A stretch of DNA of 64,000 bases from an uncultured PS1 clade bacterium (GTDB lineage: Bacteria; Pseudomonadota; Alphaproteobacteria; RS24), in assembly GCA_902624095.1 (NCBI GenBank), contig CACNWB010000007.1:24197-88196 (forward strand), given 5' to 3'. Of the stretch, positions 15,781-25,536 are shown in pieces. Position numbers and translations under genes: made by a program. Position 1 is the first letter of the stretch. Each line of letters begins with the position of its first letter. The notes beneath the pieces are model-generated. The model did no database searches and was not told the origin of the DNA. It worked only from the letters and a program-made list of their open reading frames with translations.

Positions 15781-16752
15781 TTAAGACCAACGAATTAAAT
15801 TCGCACCCCAGCTCAACCCGCCGCCCATGGCTTCTGTCATCACCAGGTCACCAGCATTGATCTGGCGATTTTGAACGGCCTCATTCAGCGCCAGCGGAAT
15901 GGAAGCGGCGGAGGTGTTGGCATGATGGTCGACCGTCAAAATGGTTTTTTCCAGCGGTAGGCCGATTTTACGCGCCACGCCATCGATGATTCGTTTATTG
16001 GCCTGATGCGGCACGAACCAGTCAATGTCGCTCACGTCGAGCTCGGCCATATCAAGCAAAGTGCACACGGCTTCGGAAATATTCGTCACCGCATGTCGGT
16101 AAACTTCGCGGCCCTGCATGTGAATCTTGGCGTCTCTGGCGGCGGCATTGGCACTGCCCGTCGCATAGAGCAAATCACTATATTGACCTTCAGAACGAAT
16201 GTAATTTTTGATTACATGGGGCCCATCGTCACCAACGTCTTCGGCACTCAGAACAATGGCACCGGCGCCATCGCCAAAAAGTACTGCCGTGCTGCGGTCT
16301 TGCCAGTCCAACAGGCGTGTCATGAGTTCGGCCCCGATCAGCAAAGCGCCATTGGCTTGCCTGGTCTCAAGCATGGCTGTAACGAGACTCATGCCATAGA
16401 CGAACCCCGAACACGCCGCCTGAACATCAAACGCCGCACCATGCGATGAGCCCAGTTTGTGCTGAACAACAGAGGCCGTTGCCGGAAACGCGAAATCTGG
16501 CGTCGAGGTGGCAACTACAATCAAATCAATATCGGCAATATCCATGCCCGCATGTGCCAGCGCATTTTGCGCCGCAATGACACCAAGGTCCGACGCCATA
16601 ACACTGTCTTCGGCCTGATGGCGCTGGTGAATGCCTGAACGCGACACAATCCACTCGTCGCTTGTATTCATAATCTCGGCGAGGTCCGCGTTCGAAAGAA
16701 CTTTGTCGGGGACATATCCCCCAATACCTCTTACCTGCGCTTTTCTTGCCAT
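15781..16752 (-). CDS. fabH: Beta-ketoacyl-ACP synthase III
   Basis: Condenses acetyl-CoA with malonyl-ACP to begin fatty-acid synthesis. The 323-residue thiolase-fold enzyme has the catalytic triad in VQAACSGFVYG (Cys), VPHQANKRI (His) and HANTSAAS (Asn). The C-terminal GGGLSWGANLIRW is typical. The gene starts three bases after the plsX stop. The N terminus (GIGGYVPDKVLSN) is family-typical, so the chosen ATG is secure. Confidence 0.97.
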   Translation of the reverse strand: MARKAQVRGIGGYVPDKVLSNADLAEIMNTSDEWIVSRSGIHQRHQAEDSVMASDLGVIAAQNALAHAGMDIADIDLIVVATSTPDFAFPATASVVQHKLGSSHGAAFDVQAACSGFVYGMSLVTAMLETRQANGALLIGAELMTRLLDWQDRSTAVLFGDGAGAIVLSAEDVGDDGPHVIKNYIRSEGQYSDLLYATGSANAAARDAKIHMQGREVYRHAVTNISEAVCTLLDMAELDVSDIDWFVPHQANKRIIDGVARKIGLPLEKTILTVDHHANTSAASIPLALNEAVQNRQINAGDLVMTEAMGGGLSWGANLIRWS

Positions 16753-16755
16753 TTT

Positions 16756-17799
16756 TTAATCCAATGTCTGAGCCCAAGCATCGTCGAGCAATATTTGCAT
16801 CTTCTCGATATCTGCCGCAATAGTGTTTGAGATATCGGCATCAACCACATCGATTGCCACGCTGACAGCCGAGGCGAAACCGCCAGCATCAGCACCTCCA
16901 TGGCTTTTTACAACAATACCATTCAAACCCAAAAATATACCGCCATTTGCGCCATTCGGATCCATGCGCTGCTGCAGGTTTTTGAACGCAGAACGGGCGA
17001 AAACATAACCCAGTCGCGAAAAAACTGAGCCGCCCATCGCCTGACGCAGATATTCGGCTATCTGGCGCGCTGTGCCCTCGGCTGTTTTAAGCGCTATATT
17101 GCCGGTAAAGCCATCTGTGACAATGACGTCGGCGTCGCCACGCCCAATCCCGTCACCTTCGATAAATCCGGTAAAATTCAATTCTGAGCGCGCCAGTATC
17201 TCGGCCGCTTCGCGCACGCTGTCAGTGCCTTTCACATCTTCGACGCCGATGTTCAACAGGCCAATTGTCGGGTTTGATATATCAAAAATCGCGCGCCCAT
17301 AAGCCGCCCCCATCACCGCAAACTGTGCATATTGCGATGCCGGCCCGCCAATAGTTGCGCCAACATCGAGCACAACACTGCGGCCTCTGACAGTCGGCCA
17401 GACGGCCACAATCGCCGGTCGTTCAATGCCAGGCAATGTGCGTAGCGCAACTTTGGACATCGCCATTAAAGCACCCGTATTGCCGGCGGAAATACATGCC
17501 TGCGCCGCGCCGGATTTAACCGCCTCAATGGCCTGCCACATACTGCTAACCTTGCGCCCCTGGCGCAAGGCAATGCTGGGTTTAGCGTCCATCGCAACCG
17601 ACATATCGCAATGCGTGAAGGTGCTGGCGGCTTCAACACGCGGCCTGCGGGCCAGTTCCGGCCCGACTAGCTCCTCATTGCCGAAAAGCCGAAACCGCGC
17701 ATCCGAACGCTGCGCGAGCGCCTTTTCGATCCCGTCCAGGATAACCTTCGGGCCATGGTCACCGCCCATGACATCGACAGAAATAACGGGGTACGCCAT
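16756..17799 (-). CDS. plsX: Phosphate acyltransferase PlsX
   Basis: PlsX makes acyl phosphate from acyl-ACP for phosphatidic-acid synthesis at the membrane surface. The 347-residue protein starts at ATG 17799 ([17 protein letters not shown]), preceded by AGGGGG; a TTG five codons earlier is rejected. Visible family segments are [15 protein letters not shown] [32 protein letters not shown] and [31 protein letters not shown] sequence. It lies between yceD and fabH. Confidence 0.97.
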   Translation of the reverse strand: MAYPVISVDVMGGDHGPKVILDGIEKALAQRSDARFRLFGNEELVGPELARRPRVEAASTFTHCDMSVAMDAKPSIALRQGRKVSSMWQAIEAVKSGAAQACISAGNTGALMAMSKVALRTLPGIERPAIVAVWPTVRGRSVVLDVGATIGGPASQYAQFAVMGAAYGRAIFDISNPTIGLLNIGVEDVKGTDSVREAAEILARSELNFTGFIEGDGIGRGDADVIVTDGFTGNIALKTAEGTARQIAEYLRQAMGGSVFSRLGYVFARSAFKNLQQRMDPNGANGGIFLGLNGIVVKSHGGADAGGFASAVSVAIDVVDADISNTIAADIEKMQILLDDAWAQTLD

Positions 17800-17861
17800 A
17801 TTCCCCCTAACCAAATATTAGAACTAAATCCGGTAATGGATGCGACAATTCGTTGCGAATA

Positions 17862-18419
17862 TCAAGTGTCATCATTACCGACACTCGCTTTGTGAAAATC
17901 CGCCAACACGGAAAAAGGCGAATCCGCTTTTTCGACACCAGCTGCAGCGGCATCGAAAGCAGCTCCTTCTTTGCGCGGATATGCCGGAATTTCCATCGCA
18001 AAAACCTGAATTGCCAATTCGCCAATATTTGCCGCACCGTCCTGCAAAGCTTCCGGCAAATCCGTCTCAAAATCATCATCGGGAATGACGAATTTGGCGA
18101 CCATGTTTTCGGGTTGAAACTCGGCAGAAAAACTCTGGGAAATATCTGTCCATACGGGCTCAAGCGTGACACCACAGATTTGTTCGACACGGCCCTGCAC
18201 CTTACCGGTGACATGCAGGCACTTTTTGTCCAAAGGCATAAGGAGCGCGTCGACTTTCAGCGCTTCAAGATTTTTGACTGCGAACCTCTGGGTCAGGGTC
18301 GCGCGCATTTCCTCCGGCAGTTCAAACGAGGCATCACGGCCTGTTGGCGGCACATCTTCGACGCGGATGACATAATCAAGCGTCAAGTCATCGCGCAAAC
18401 TCAATTCACTGTCATCCAT
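17862..18419 (-). CDS. YceD family protein (DUF177)
   Basis: A 185-residue acidic protein of the DUF177/YceD family, which is linked to 23S rRNA accumulation in other bacteria and in plastids. The recognisable core is HVTGKVQGRVEQICGVTLEPV (residues about 76-96), equivalent to the family L-C-VTLEP motif, followed by the acidic C-terminal half. It overlaps the bc1-chaperone gene by 8 bases and precedes plsX. In many bacteria rpmF follows; here it does not. Confidence 0.9.
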   Translation of the reverse strand: MDDSELSLRDDLTLDYVIRVEDVPPTGRDASFELPEEMRATLTQRFAVKNLEALKVDALLMPLDKKCLHVTGKVQGRVEQICGVTLEPVWTDISQSFSAEFQPENMVAKFVIPDDDFETDLPEALQDGAANIGELAIQVFAMEIPAYPRKEGAAFDAAAAGVEKADSPFSVLADFHKASVGNDDT

Positions 18420-18996
18420 GTGCTACCCTCGGGATTGGTGCCGCTTCAAAGCCCAAACCAGATAAAATTTCGTCAAGCGTCACGTCCGCCAGATGCGTCT
18501 CAAGGCCCAGAACATAAGAAGCCAGCGCAGTCAACACCATTTCGTGCTGAGCCGATAAAGCGGCATCGGGATAAAGATTGCGCGACAGAATATCATAGAT
18601 GCCGCTTGCCATATCCTCTCTATTTGTGTCGGGAAGAGCGTCGAGCACTTCGTCATATGCCGAGGCGCGACCATAGAAAGCCTCAACCATTTTCTGCACC
18701 TTTTTGCCGACACCCATATCGCCGACCCCGGCTTCTCGCATGGCCTGATCCATGTCCTTGAAAAACAGGTCAAAAAGATCCTGCCCGATATCCGAACGCC
18801 CCATGCCCAGCGCCCGTAAGCGGCGCAATACCAGATGCACGTGCAACGCCATCATGTCAAAACGCCCGTCAAAATTATCCGGTGCGCCGCCAGTCGCATA
18901 AAGTTCAGGCCGACGCGCCTGTTTGACGATTGACAGATACGCCACATGCACAGAGGTGGTTTTGTCGCGCGGCTTCAAGAAATCCAGCAAGCCCAT
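18412..18996 (-). CDS. Ubiquinol-cytochrome c chaperone (CBP3 family)
   Basis: A 194-residue homologue of mitochondrial Cbp3/UQCC1, which helps to assemble cytochrome b of the bc1 complex. Visible conserved stretches are VKQARRPELYATGGAPDNFDGRFDM (start of the domain), HVHLVLRRLRALG, and DQAMREAGVGDMGVGKKV. The start ATG 18996 (MGLLDFLKPRD) follows GGAGA. It is typical of alphaproteobacteria with a bc1 complex. It overlaps yceD and diverges from bamE. Confidence 0.92.
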   Translation of the reverse strand: MGLLDFLKPRDKTTSVHVAYLSIVKQARRPELYATGGAPDNFDGRFDMMALHVHLVLRRLRALGMGRSDIGQDLFDLFFKDMDQAMREAGVGDMGVGKKVQKMVEAFYGRASAYDEVLDALPDTNREDMASGIYDILSRNLYPDAALSAQHEMVLTALASYVLGLETHLADVTLDEILSGLGFEAAPIPRVAHG

Positions 18997-19091
18997 TAGG
19001 TTTGTCTCCTGCACGGATATAAGATTTAAGTTGCAACACCATATACGATTGTTTAGGTCATTTATACGGTTTCGCGGCTAAGAGAGTTAAA

Positions 19092-19586
19092 ATGAAGCAG
19101 GCAATAAGCATTTCACTCCCGTATGAAAAAGGAAAAAATTGGTTTTGCGGTGCGGCGACGGGCATGGCTATTGCGTGTCTTGTGGCGTGTGCGCCAGTTA
19201 TCGACAATCGCGGTTATGTCTTTGACGAAAGTTTACTGCCGCAGCTTAAAGTGGGCACCACCAGCCAGACCGACATCATAACCCTAATGGGCTCGCCATC
19301 AACCGCATCGACGCTAAACGGTGGCGCTTATTATTATATTAGCAGCAAATTCATTACCGAGGCCTATCGCGCACCGCGCGAAACAGAGCGCCGCGTGCTT
19401 GCGATCTTTTTCGACGGGGACAAAAAAGTCCGCGACCTTGGCTTTTATACGCTTGAGGACGGCAATATTGTGACCCTTGTCGGGCGCACCACCGAAACGC
19501 AAGGGCGCGAGTTGTCATTCCTGCAGCAAATCCTTGGAAATCTGGGCCGGGTTGAATCCGGTGAAGATGGCCCCGTCGGCTACTAA
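19092..19586 (+). CDS. bamE: Outer-membrane assembly lipoprotein BamE
   Basis: BamE is a lipoprotein of the BAM complex that inserts beta-barrel proteins in the outer membrane. The 164-residue precursor has a hydrophobic signal and lipobox LVAC with the lipidated Cys at residue 33. The SmpA/OmlA domain follows: LKVGTTSQTDIITLMGSPS, then YYYISSKF, then FFDGDKKVRDLGFYTL. The C-terminal tail is Gly/Glu-rich. It diverges from the bc1-chaperone gene and ends at a bidirectional terminator. Confidence 0.93.
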   Translation: MKQAISISLPYEKGKNWFCGAATGMAIACLVACAPVIDNRGYVFDESLLPQLKVGTTSQTDIITLMGSPSTASTLNGGAYYYISSKFITEAYRAPRETERRVLAIFFDGDKKVRDLGFYTLEDGNIVTLVGRTTETQGRELSFLQQILGNLGRVESGEDGPVGY

Positions 19587-19603
19587 GTTCAAAATACAGG
19601 CGC

Positions 19604-19640
19604 AAAAAAACCTCCGACGGATTACTCTGCCGGAGGTTTT
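19604..19640. terminator. Bidirectional terminator between bamE and hppA
   Basis: AAACCTCCG (19608-19616) pairs with CGGAGGTTT (19631-19639) around a 14-base loop that can itself pair further. A7 precedes and T4 follows, so it can stop transcription from both the rightward bamE and the leftward hppA genes. Confidence 0.85.
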
Positions 19641-19655
19641 ATCACTTGCTACGCC

Positions 19656-21767
19656 TTAATGAGCCAGAACAGCCAGCATCAAAAGCGCAACAATATTTGT
19701 AATTTTAATCATAGGATTGACCGCCGGGCCGGCAGTATCCTTATAGGGATCGCCGACAGTATCGCCGGTAACGGCGGCTTTATGGGCCTCCGAGCCCTTG
19801 CCACCATGATTGCCATCTTCAATATATTTTTTGGCATTGTCCCATGCCCCGCCGCCAGCTGTCATTGACAGCGCAACAAAAAGGCCCGTGACGATGACAC
19901 CAAGCAACATGGCGCCCAGCGAAGAAAACGCCGCCGAACGACCGGCAATCTGTTCAATGATGAGATAAAGCGCAATTGGCGACAGCACCGGCAGAAGCGA
20001 CGGAACAATCATTTCCTTAATCGCCGAACGCGTCAGAAGATCAACTGCAGCCGAGTAATCCGGCTTTTCTTCACCCTTCATAATACCCGGTTTTTCTCGG
20101 AACTGTCGGCGAACTTCCTCGACAATCGCGCCGCCTGCACGGCCAACTGCCATCATGCCCATGGCACCGAATAAGTAGGGCAGCAAACCGCCAATGAACA
20201 GGCCGGTTACGACGTAAGGGTTGGATAAGGAAAAGTCGGTTGTAACACCAGCGAAATACGGATACTCGGCCGTATTGGAAGTGAAATATTTCAAGTCCTG
20301 CGTGTAGGCAGCAAACAGAACCAGCGCGCCCAAGCCAGCCGAACCGATGGCATAGCCTTTTGTTACGGCTTTAGTGGTGTTGCCTACAGCATCTAACGCA
20401 TCTGTTGTGTTACGCACTTCTTCGGGCAATTCGGCCATTTCAGCGATACCGCCTGCATTATCCGTCACTGGGCCAAACGCGTCCAGCGCAACCACCATGC
20501 CGGCCAGCGCCAACATGGTTGAAACTGCAATCGCGATACCGAACAGACCGGCCAGCGAAAAGGTCGAAATTATGCCAATAACAATCACTAGTGCCGGCAG
20601 TGCCGTGGCTTCCATTGAAACCGCCAGCCCTTGGATTACGTTTGTGCCATGGCCAGTTTCTGAGGCGGCGGCAACCGATCTGACCGGACGATAATTCACG
20701 CCGGTATAATATTCGGTGATCCAGATAATGAGACCGGTAATGACCAAGCCGATAAAGCCGCAAAGATAAAGATCGAGGCCGTTAAATACCTGATCTTCAA
20801 TATTGCGCTGGGTTTCAAGGCCAATAACGGCGTCGGTAACAAAATATAGCGCAATGAGCGACAAGACGGCGGAAGCGATAAAGCCTTTGTACAAGGCACC
20901 CATGATTGAATTACTGCTGCCCAGACGGACAAAAAACGTACCGATGATCGAGGTAACAATGCAGGTCGCACCAATAGCGAGCGGATACATCATCATAACT
21001 AGTGTATCGGCAGTGAAGAAAATGGAACTCAACACCATCGTTGCAACAATGGTCACGGCATAGGTCTCAAAGAGGTCAGCGGCCATGCCTGCACAGTCAC
21101 CTACATTATCGCCTACATTATCAGCGATCGTGGCCGGATTGCGCGGGTCGTCTTCGGGGATGCCGGCCTCAACTTTACCAACCAAATCACCGCCAACATC
21201 GGCGCCTTTGGTGAAAATACCGCCGCCCAGACGGGCAAAAATCGAGATGAGCGAGGCACCAAACCCAAGTGCCACCAGCGCGTCAATGACCTGACGGCTA
21301 TCAGGGTCAAGGTTAAACCCGTCGACCAGAATGGAGAAATAGACCGCGACGGACAACAGCGCCAGCCCTGCAACCAGCATGCCGGTTACAGCACCTGATT
21401 TGAAGGCCATGGAGAGACCCGCCGCGAGGCTGGTGCTGGCAGCCTGGGTGGTGCGGACATTGGCACGCACCGAAACCAGCATGCCAACATAACCAGCCAG
21501 ACCCGATAGCGTGGCACCGATTATGAAACCGAGCGCGACTTTTAGCCCGAGAAAATATGCCACCAGTGCTGCAATTGCGACGCCGACAATAGCGATGGTC
21601 CGATATTGGCGGCTCAGATATGCGCTGGCGCCTTCCTGAATGGCCGCGGCAATTTCTTGCATTTTTTCATTGCCGGCATCGGCTGCCAAAATGCTGCGTA
21701 CTGCCCAAATACCATAAACAATGGCCAAAACGCCAGACGCGATGATAAGCCACATAAAAGTGCCCAT
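19656..21767 (-). CDS. hppA: Membrane-bound H+-translocating pyrophosphatase, K+-independent type
   Basis: Hydrolyses pyrophosphate and pumps protons across the inner membrane. The 703-residue protein has about 16 membrane segments and the catalytic loops [35 protein letters not shown], and [10 protein letters not shown]. The K+-dependence site reads [10 protein letters not shown]: Lys where K+-dependent enzymes have Ala, and Thr three residues on, which is the K+-independent signature. It allows energy recovery from biosynthetic pyrophosphate. It is convergent with bamE and followed on its 5' side by thiL with a 139-base gap. Confidence 0.97.
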   Translation of the reverse strand: MGTFMWLIIASGVLAIVYGIWAVRSILAADAGNEKMQEIAAAIQEGASAYLSRQYRTIAIVGVAIAALVAYFLGLKVALGFIIGATLSGLAGYVGMLVSVRANVRTTQAASTSLAAGLSMAFKSGAVTGMLVAGLALLSVAVYFSILVDGFNLDPDSRQVIDALVALGFGASLISIFARLGGGIFTKGADVGGDLVGKVEAGIPEDDPRNPATIADNVGDNVGDCAGMAADLFETYAVTIVATMVLSSIFFTADTLVMMMYPLAIGATCIVTSIIGTFFVRLGSSNSIMGALYKGFIASAVLSLIALYFVTDAVIGLETQRNIEDQVFNGLDLYLCGFIGLVITGLIIWITEYYTGVNYRPVRSVAAASETGHGTNVIQGLAVSMEATALPALVIVIGIISTFSLAGLFGIAIAVSTMLALAGMVVALDAFGPVTDNAGGIAEMAELPEEVRNTTDALDAVGNTTKAVTKGYAIGSAGLGALVLFAAYTQDLKYFTSNTAEYPYFAGVTTDFSLSNPYVVTGLFIGGLLPYLFGAMGMMAVGRAGGAIVEEVRRQFREKPGIMKGEEKPDYSAAVDLLTRSAIKEMIVPSLLPVLSPIALYLIIEQIAGRSAAFSSLGAMLLGVIVTGLFVALSMTAGGGAWDNAKKYIEDGNHGGKGSEAHKAAVTGDTVGDPYKDTAGPAVNPMIKITNIVALLMLAVLAH

Positions 21768-21906
21768 TTGATCTACCTCATTGTTGGCGAGGAACTACAG
21801 ACGCATGATGCGCCACTCCCCCTGATTAAAGTGACGAGAAAGTGCCTGAAATTTGGCTTAAAAGCAACAAAAAGTCATTTTCCAGACCGCTTTCGGCAAA
21901 AACTTT

Positions 21907-22866
21907 TTACAAATGCGTATATCCGCGGTTTTCAATACCGATTTCTGTGCCTTTGGCGTCCATAAACCGCGCTACGTAGCGTTTCTCCGGGCTTTGCGAG
22001 ACAGCGCCGATTCTTGTTAGCGCGACATTTGTGATGCGACTAATATCTCTGAGTTTGTGTTCGTTCTCAGCGTTAACGGTAAAGGCCAGTTGATAATCAT
22101 CCCCGGCGGTCAAAAGAATGCCGAGTTGACCTGGGTCTTGGGCATACGCCACCCCCGCCGCGGAAAGCGGCACGGCCATCGCCTCAACCTCCATGGCAAT
22201 TTGGGAGGCACGGCAAATATGGTCGAGGTCCGCCGCCAACCCGTCAGAAATATCAATACATGCCGAGGCGACACCGGCCAGAGCTTGGCCCAGAGCCAGT
22301 TGCGGAACGGGAGCCTCAAAGGCCGAAACCCCCTCGCCGTAGGTCGCATTGCCATAAGCCTGCAAGCCCAAAAACCCATCGCCAATCGTACCCGAGACAT
22401 AAACCGCATCGCCGGCCTGCGCGCCCGACCTGCTTAAAAGATCCGATCTTCGGCCAAAACCATGCACGCAAACAGATATGAAAGGCGTGGCCGCACGCAC
22501 AGTATCTCCGCCCCACAAATCGACTTTATAGGTACTTAGGTCAGCCTTAAACGCTTCAACAAACCGAGTGAAAAACGTATCTTCCCAATCGGGGCCGATA
22601 CCCCATGTCAGCAGACAGCCAGTTGGTGTCGCGCCCATAGCGGCTAAATCGGATAGTGCGCTTCCAAGCGCGCGGCGAGCCACAATATCACCGGTCGCGT
22701 CACATGGAAAGTGCACGCCCGACACCAGCGCGTCGGTCGATACCACGCCGTGAAATCCCTCCGGAACGTCAAAAACGGCAGCGTCATCGGCCAAACCGCG
22801 CGCGGCATCATTTGCGGCAAGCGGTGTCAGATAGCGCGAAATCAGGTCAAATTCGTCTGTGCCCAT
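21907..22866 (-). CDS. thiL: Thiamine-monophosphate kinase
   Basis: Phosphorylates thiamine monophosphate to the cofactor thiamine diphosphate. The 319-residue protein starts at ATG 22866 (MGTDEFDLI); longer in-frame readings run back into nusB and are rejected. ATP-grasp-like motifs: DDAAVFDVP near the N terminus, STDALVSGVHF, RRALGSALSDLAAMGATP, GGDTVRA and CIDISDGLAADL. It begins 10 bases after nusB, at the end of the riboflavin operon. Confidence 0.96.
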   Translation of the reverse strand: MGTDEFDLISRYLTPLAANDAARGLADDAAVFDVPEGFHGVVSTDALVSGVHFPCDATGDIVARRALGSALSDLAAMGATPTGCLLTWGIGPDWEDTFFTRFVEAFKADLSTYKVDLWGGDTVRAATPFISVCVHGFGRRSDLLSRSGAQAGDAVYVSGTIGDGFLGLQAYGNATYGEGVSAFEAPVPQLALGQALAGVASACIDISDGLAADLDHICRASQIAMEVEAMAVPLSAAGVAYAQDPGQLGILLTAGDDYQLAFTVNAENEHKLRDISRITNVALTRIGAVSQSPEKRYVARFMDAKGTEIGIENRGYTHL

Positions 22867-22876
22867 GGAAAGCCCA

Positions 22877-23395
22877 TCACTCCGGCGATGGGGTGCCGGA
22901 CAAATTTGCGTCAGATAATACGCCCTGCCCGACACGGTCGAGCAAAGCATTTGCCATGCCGCCTTCGGGCCCGTCAAAAAACGCATGCGCTATATCGGTA
23001 TATTGCGAAACAAGCACCCCCATCGGTGCTTCGCCGCCATAGGCAAGCTCAAAAACCCCGCAGCGCAAAATAGCGCGCAATGTACTGTCGAGCCGCGCCA
23101 AATGCCAGTTTTCACTCAGGCAATCGTCAATCTTGCGGTCAATGGGTGTCTGATTTTCAACGACGCCTCGCAATATTTTTTCAAAATACACCGCGTCACT
23201 CTCTGGCATATCTACACCATCTATCGACACATTCAAACGATGCGCAACAAATTCGCGGATGATGTTTTCCAACGGCGTTCTGGCAATGTCCATCTGGTAC
23301 AGCGCCTGAACCGCAAGCAACCGAGCTGCCGCGCGAGCATCACGGTTACTTCCCAGTTTTGTGTTTGACACCAAATCTGCCACTAAATTTGCCAT
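22877..23395 (-). CDS. nusB: Transcription antitermination factor NusB
   Basis: NusB with NusE (S10) binds boxA RNA for rRNA antitermination. The 172-residue all-helical protein has [18 protein letters not shown] near the N terminus, [16 protein letters not shown], and [14 protein letters not shown] in the C-terminal half. It overlaps ribH by 13 bases, the usual ribH-nusB-thiL order. Confidence 0.96.
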   Translation of the reverse strand: MANLVADLVSNTKLGSNRDARAAARLLAVQALYQMDIARTPLENIIREFVAHRLNVSIDGVDMPESDAVYFEKILRGVVENQTPIDRKIDDCLSENWHLARLDSTLRAILRCGVFELAYGGEAPMGVLVSQYTDIAHAFFDGPEGGMANALLDRVGQGVLSDANLSGTPSPE

Positions 23396-23811
23396 TCGTC
23401 GCGCAAGCCCAGAAGCGCCAGTGCCGCTTTTGCTGCGCCGCCACCTTTGTCTTTATCCGACCGGTTGCAGCGCGCCCAGGCCTGTTGTTCATTTTCGACC
23501 GTCTGGATGCCATTGCCAATCGCGAGACCGTCCCGCACGCCCAAGTCCATCAGCCCGCGCGCACTTTCCCCGCACACAATATCATAATGAGTTGTCTCGC
23601 CGCGGATCACCACACCCAACGCGACATAGCCGTCATATTTGCCGGTCTGGGCCGCGTATGCGATGGCGACGGGAATTTCCAAAACGCCAGGCACTTGCAC
23701 GCGCTCATATTGGCAGCCCGCCTCTTCGAGCACGTGAATGGCGCCTTCCACCAAAGCGTCGGCCAGCGCGTTATAAAACCGCGCTTCGGCAATCAATATG
23801 CTTTTGTTCAT
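23383..23811 (-). CDS. ribH: 6,7-dimethyl-8-ribityllumazine synthase
   Basis: Condenses 5-amino-6-ribitylaminouracil with dihydroxybutanone phosphate, the penultimate riboflavin step. The 142-residue protein has FYNAL (residues about 12-16), [27 protein letters not shown] with the catalytic His, and [19 protein letters not shown] at the C-terminal end. The start is 6 bases after ribB and the stop lies inside nusB. Confidence 0.97.
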   Translation of the reverse strand: MNKSILIAEARFYNALADALVEGAIHVLEEAGCQYERVQVPGVLEIPVAIAYAAQTGKYDGYVALGVVIRGETTHYDIVCGESARGLMDLGVRDGLAIGNGIQTVENEQQAWARCNRSDKDKGGGAAKAALALLGLRDEWQI

Positions 23812-23816
23812 CGATT

Positions 23817-24926
23817 TCAGTCTCCGAATACCGGCCGCTGGCCTGAAATTTTCAGGTCATAACCGTCTAATGCCACCACCGTGCGCGGCGTGTCGGACAA
23901 CAGCTCTATCTCGTGCAAACCGAGGTCGAGCACAATTTGTGCGCCCATGCCATAATCGCGCAAACGCGTCGGCATGGATTCGCCACTGTCCTTTGGGTTC
24001 AACCTGTCGGAGAACGGCGTTGGCGAGGTGTTGCGGATTAACACAATAACTCCGCGCCCTTCATCAGCGATGATTTTCAGCGACCGACGCAACGTATTGG
24101 CGCGCGGCATGGCGCTACCCAACACATCGGTAACAATATTTTCGGCGTGAAACCGGGTCAAAACTGGCGAGGCACCTGAAATATCACCCTTCACCAGCGC
24201 GATATGCTCTTCATTTTCAACCGTATTGCGAAAAATAATGGCCTTGAAATCACCGCCTTCTTCGGTTTCAAAAGCGGTTTCGTGAACGCGCTCAACCAAC
24301 GTGTCCTTCCGACGGCGATAGGCAATCAAATCAGCGATGGTGCCCAGTTTCAGCCCGTGCAATTGGGCAAATTGCACTAAATCCGGCAACCGCGCCATGG
24401 TGCCGTCGTCATTCATAATTTCACAAATCACGCCGGACGGGTAGAGCCCCGCGAGGCGAGCAATATCAACTGCGGCCTCGGTATGACCGGCGCGCATCAA
24501 AACGCCGCCTTCGCGCGCAACCAACGGAAACACATGGCCCGGCGAAACGATGTCCGTTGCACCCTTGGTTGGGTCAATTGCCACAGATATGGTGTGCGAC
24601 CTGTCATGAGCAGAGATGCCGGTGGTGATGCCCTCGCGCGCCTCAATGGAAACGGTGAAAGCAGTCTGGTGACGCGAGCGGTTCGTTTGCGACATTAACT
24701 CAAGCCCCAGCTGGTCCGAGCGGTCTTGCGGCATTGCCATACAAATCAGTCCGCGTCCAAATTTTGCCATGAAATTAATAGCTTCTGGCGTTGCCATTTG
24801 CGACGGAATGATAAGATCGCCTTCATTTTCGCGATCTTCAGCGTCAACAAGAACGATCATCTTGCCATTGCGAGCATCTTCAATTATGTCTTCGGTTGGC
24901 GACAAATACTGGCTGTATTCAGACAT
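23817..24926 (-). CDS. ribB: Dihydroxybutanone phosphate synthase fused to a degenerate GTP cyclohydrolase II-like domain (RibBX type)
   Basis: The N-terminal domain (residues about 1-205) is Rib[34 protein letters not shown], all expected active-site residues. The C-terminal domain (about 210-369) aligns with GTP cyclohydrolase II, but the region that should hold the three zinc cysteines reads [19 protein letters not shown] with none. GTP cyclohydrolase activity is therefore unlikely. Such RibBX hybrids are known in proteobacteria and normally coexist with a separate ribA. It overlaps ribE by 8 bases. No FMN riboswitch precedes it, as it is internal to the operon. Confidence 0.93.
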   Translation of the reverse strand: MSEYSQYLSPTEDIIEDARNGKMIVLVDAEDRENEGDLIIPSQMATPEAINFMAKFGRGLICMAMPQDRSDQLGLELMSQTNRSRHQTAFTVSIEAREGITTGISAHDRSHTISVAIDPTKGATDIVSPGHVFPLVAREGGVLMRAGHTEAAVDIARLAGLYPSGVICEIMNDDGTMARLPDLVQFAQLHGLKLGTIADLIAYRRRKDTLVERVHETAFETEEGGDFKAIIFRNTVENEEHIALVKGDISGASPVLTRFHAENIVTDVLGSAMPRANTLRRSLKIIADEGRGVIVLIRNTSPTPFSDRLNPKDSGESMPTRLRDYGMGAQIVLDLGLHEIELLSDTPRTVVALDGYDLKISGQRPVFGD

Positions 24927-25533
24927 TTGCGTCTCCTTCGGTATCTTTCAGGCGCGCAACGTAGCGCGCCAGCACATCAATTTCCAGATTGACCCGGTCG
25001 CCCACCCGCGCCACGCCCCAGCTTGTCACGCTTTGGGTATGCGAAATCAGATTTACGCCAAACGTGTCGCCCTCCACTTCATTTACCGTGAGCGATGTGC
25101 CATCAAGCGTGATCGAACCCTTTGGCGCAACAAAGCGCATTATGTCTTTCGGCGCGCGAAAGGTGAAGCGCTGGCTGTCGCCTTCGGGTCGAATGCTGAT
25201 GATCTCCGCCAACGCATCAACATGACCAGACACTATATGCCCGCCCAGCTCGTCGCCCAGTTTTAGCGCTCGTTCTAGATTGAGCCTGCGTCCTACCTGC
25301 CAATCGCCAGCCGTGGTGACATCCAGCGTTTCTTTTGAGGCCTCAACCGCAAACCAATGTGTGTCATCTCGTGTGCCTTTTTCGATAACGGTAAGACACA
25401 CCCCCGAACACGCAATAGACGCACCTATATCAATGCTGTCAGGCTCATATACGGTTTCAATCTCAAAGCGTGTATCTCCACTTCCCGAAGCCGACGCCAC
25501 GCTTCCAACATCCGAGACTATGCCTGTAAACAC
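24919..25533 (-). CDS. ribE: Riboflavin synthase alpha subunit
   Basis: Dismutates two lumazine molecules to riboflavin. The 204-residue protein has two repeated lumazine-binding barrels beginning MFTGIVSDVG and LGGHIVSGHVDA. GASIACSGVCLTV and GSITLDGTSLTVN are the paired ligand-binding segments of the two halves. Operon position between ribD and ribB is standard. Confidence 0.96.
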   Translation of the reverse strand: MFTGIVSDVGSVASASGSGDTRFEIETVYEPDSIDIGASIACSGVCLTVIEKGTRDDTHWFAVEASKETLDVTTAGDWQVGRRLNLERALKLGDELGGHIVSGHVDALAEIISIRPEGDSQRFTFRAPKDIMRFVAPKGSITLDGTSLTVNEVEGDTFGVNLISHTQSVTSWGVARVGDRVNLEIDVLARYVARLKDTEGDANV

Positions 25534-25536
25534 TTG

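Noticed and set aside
22867..22986. Longer thiL start inside nusB
   Set aside because: The extra 40 residues have no family match and would overlap nusB by over 100 bases; MGTDEFDLI is the usual ThiL beginning.
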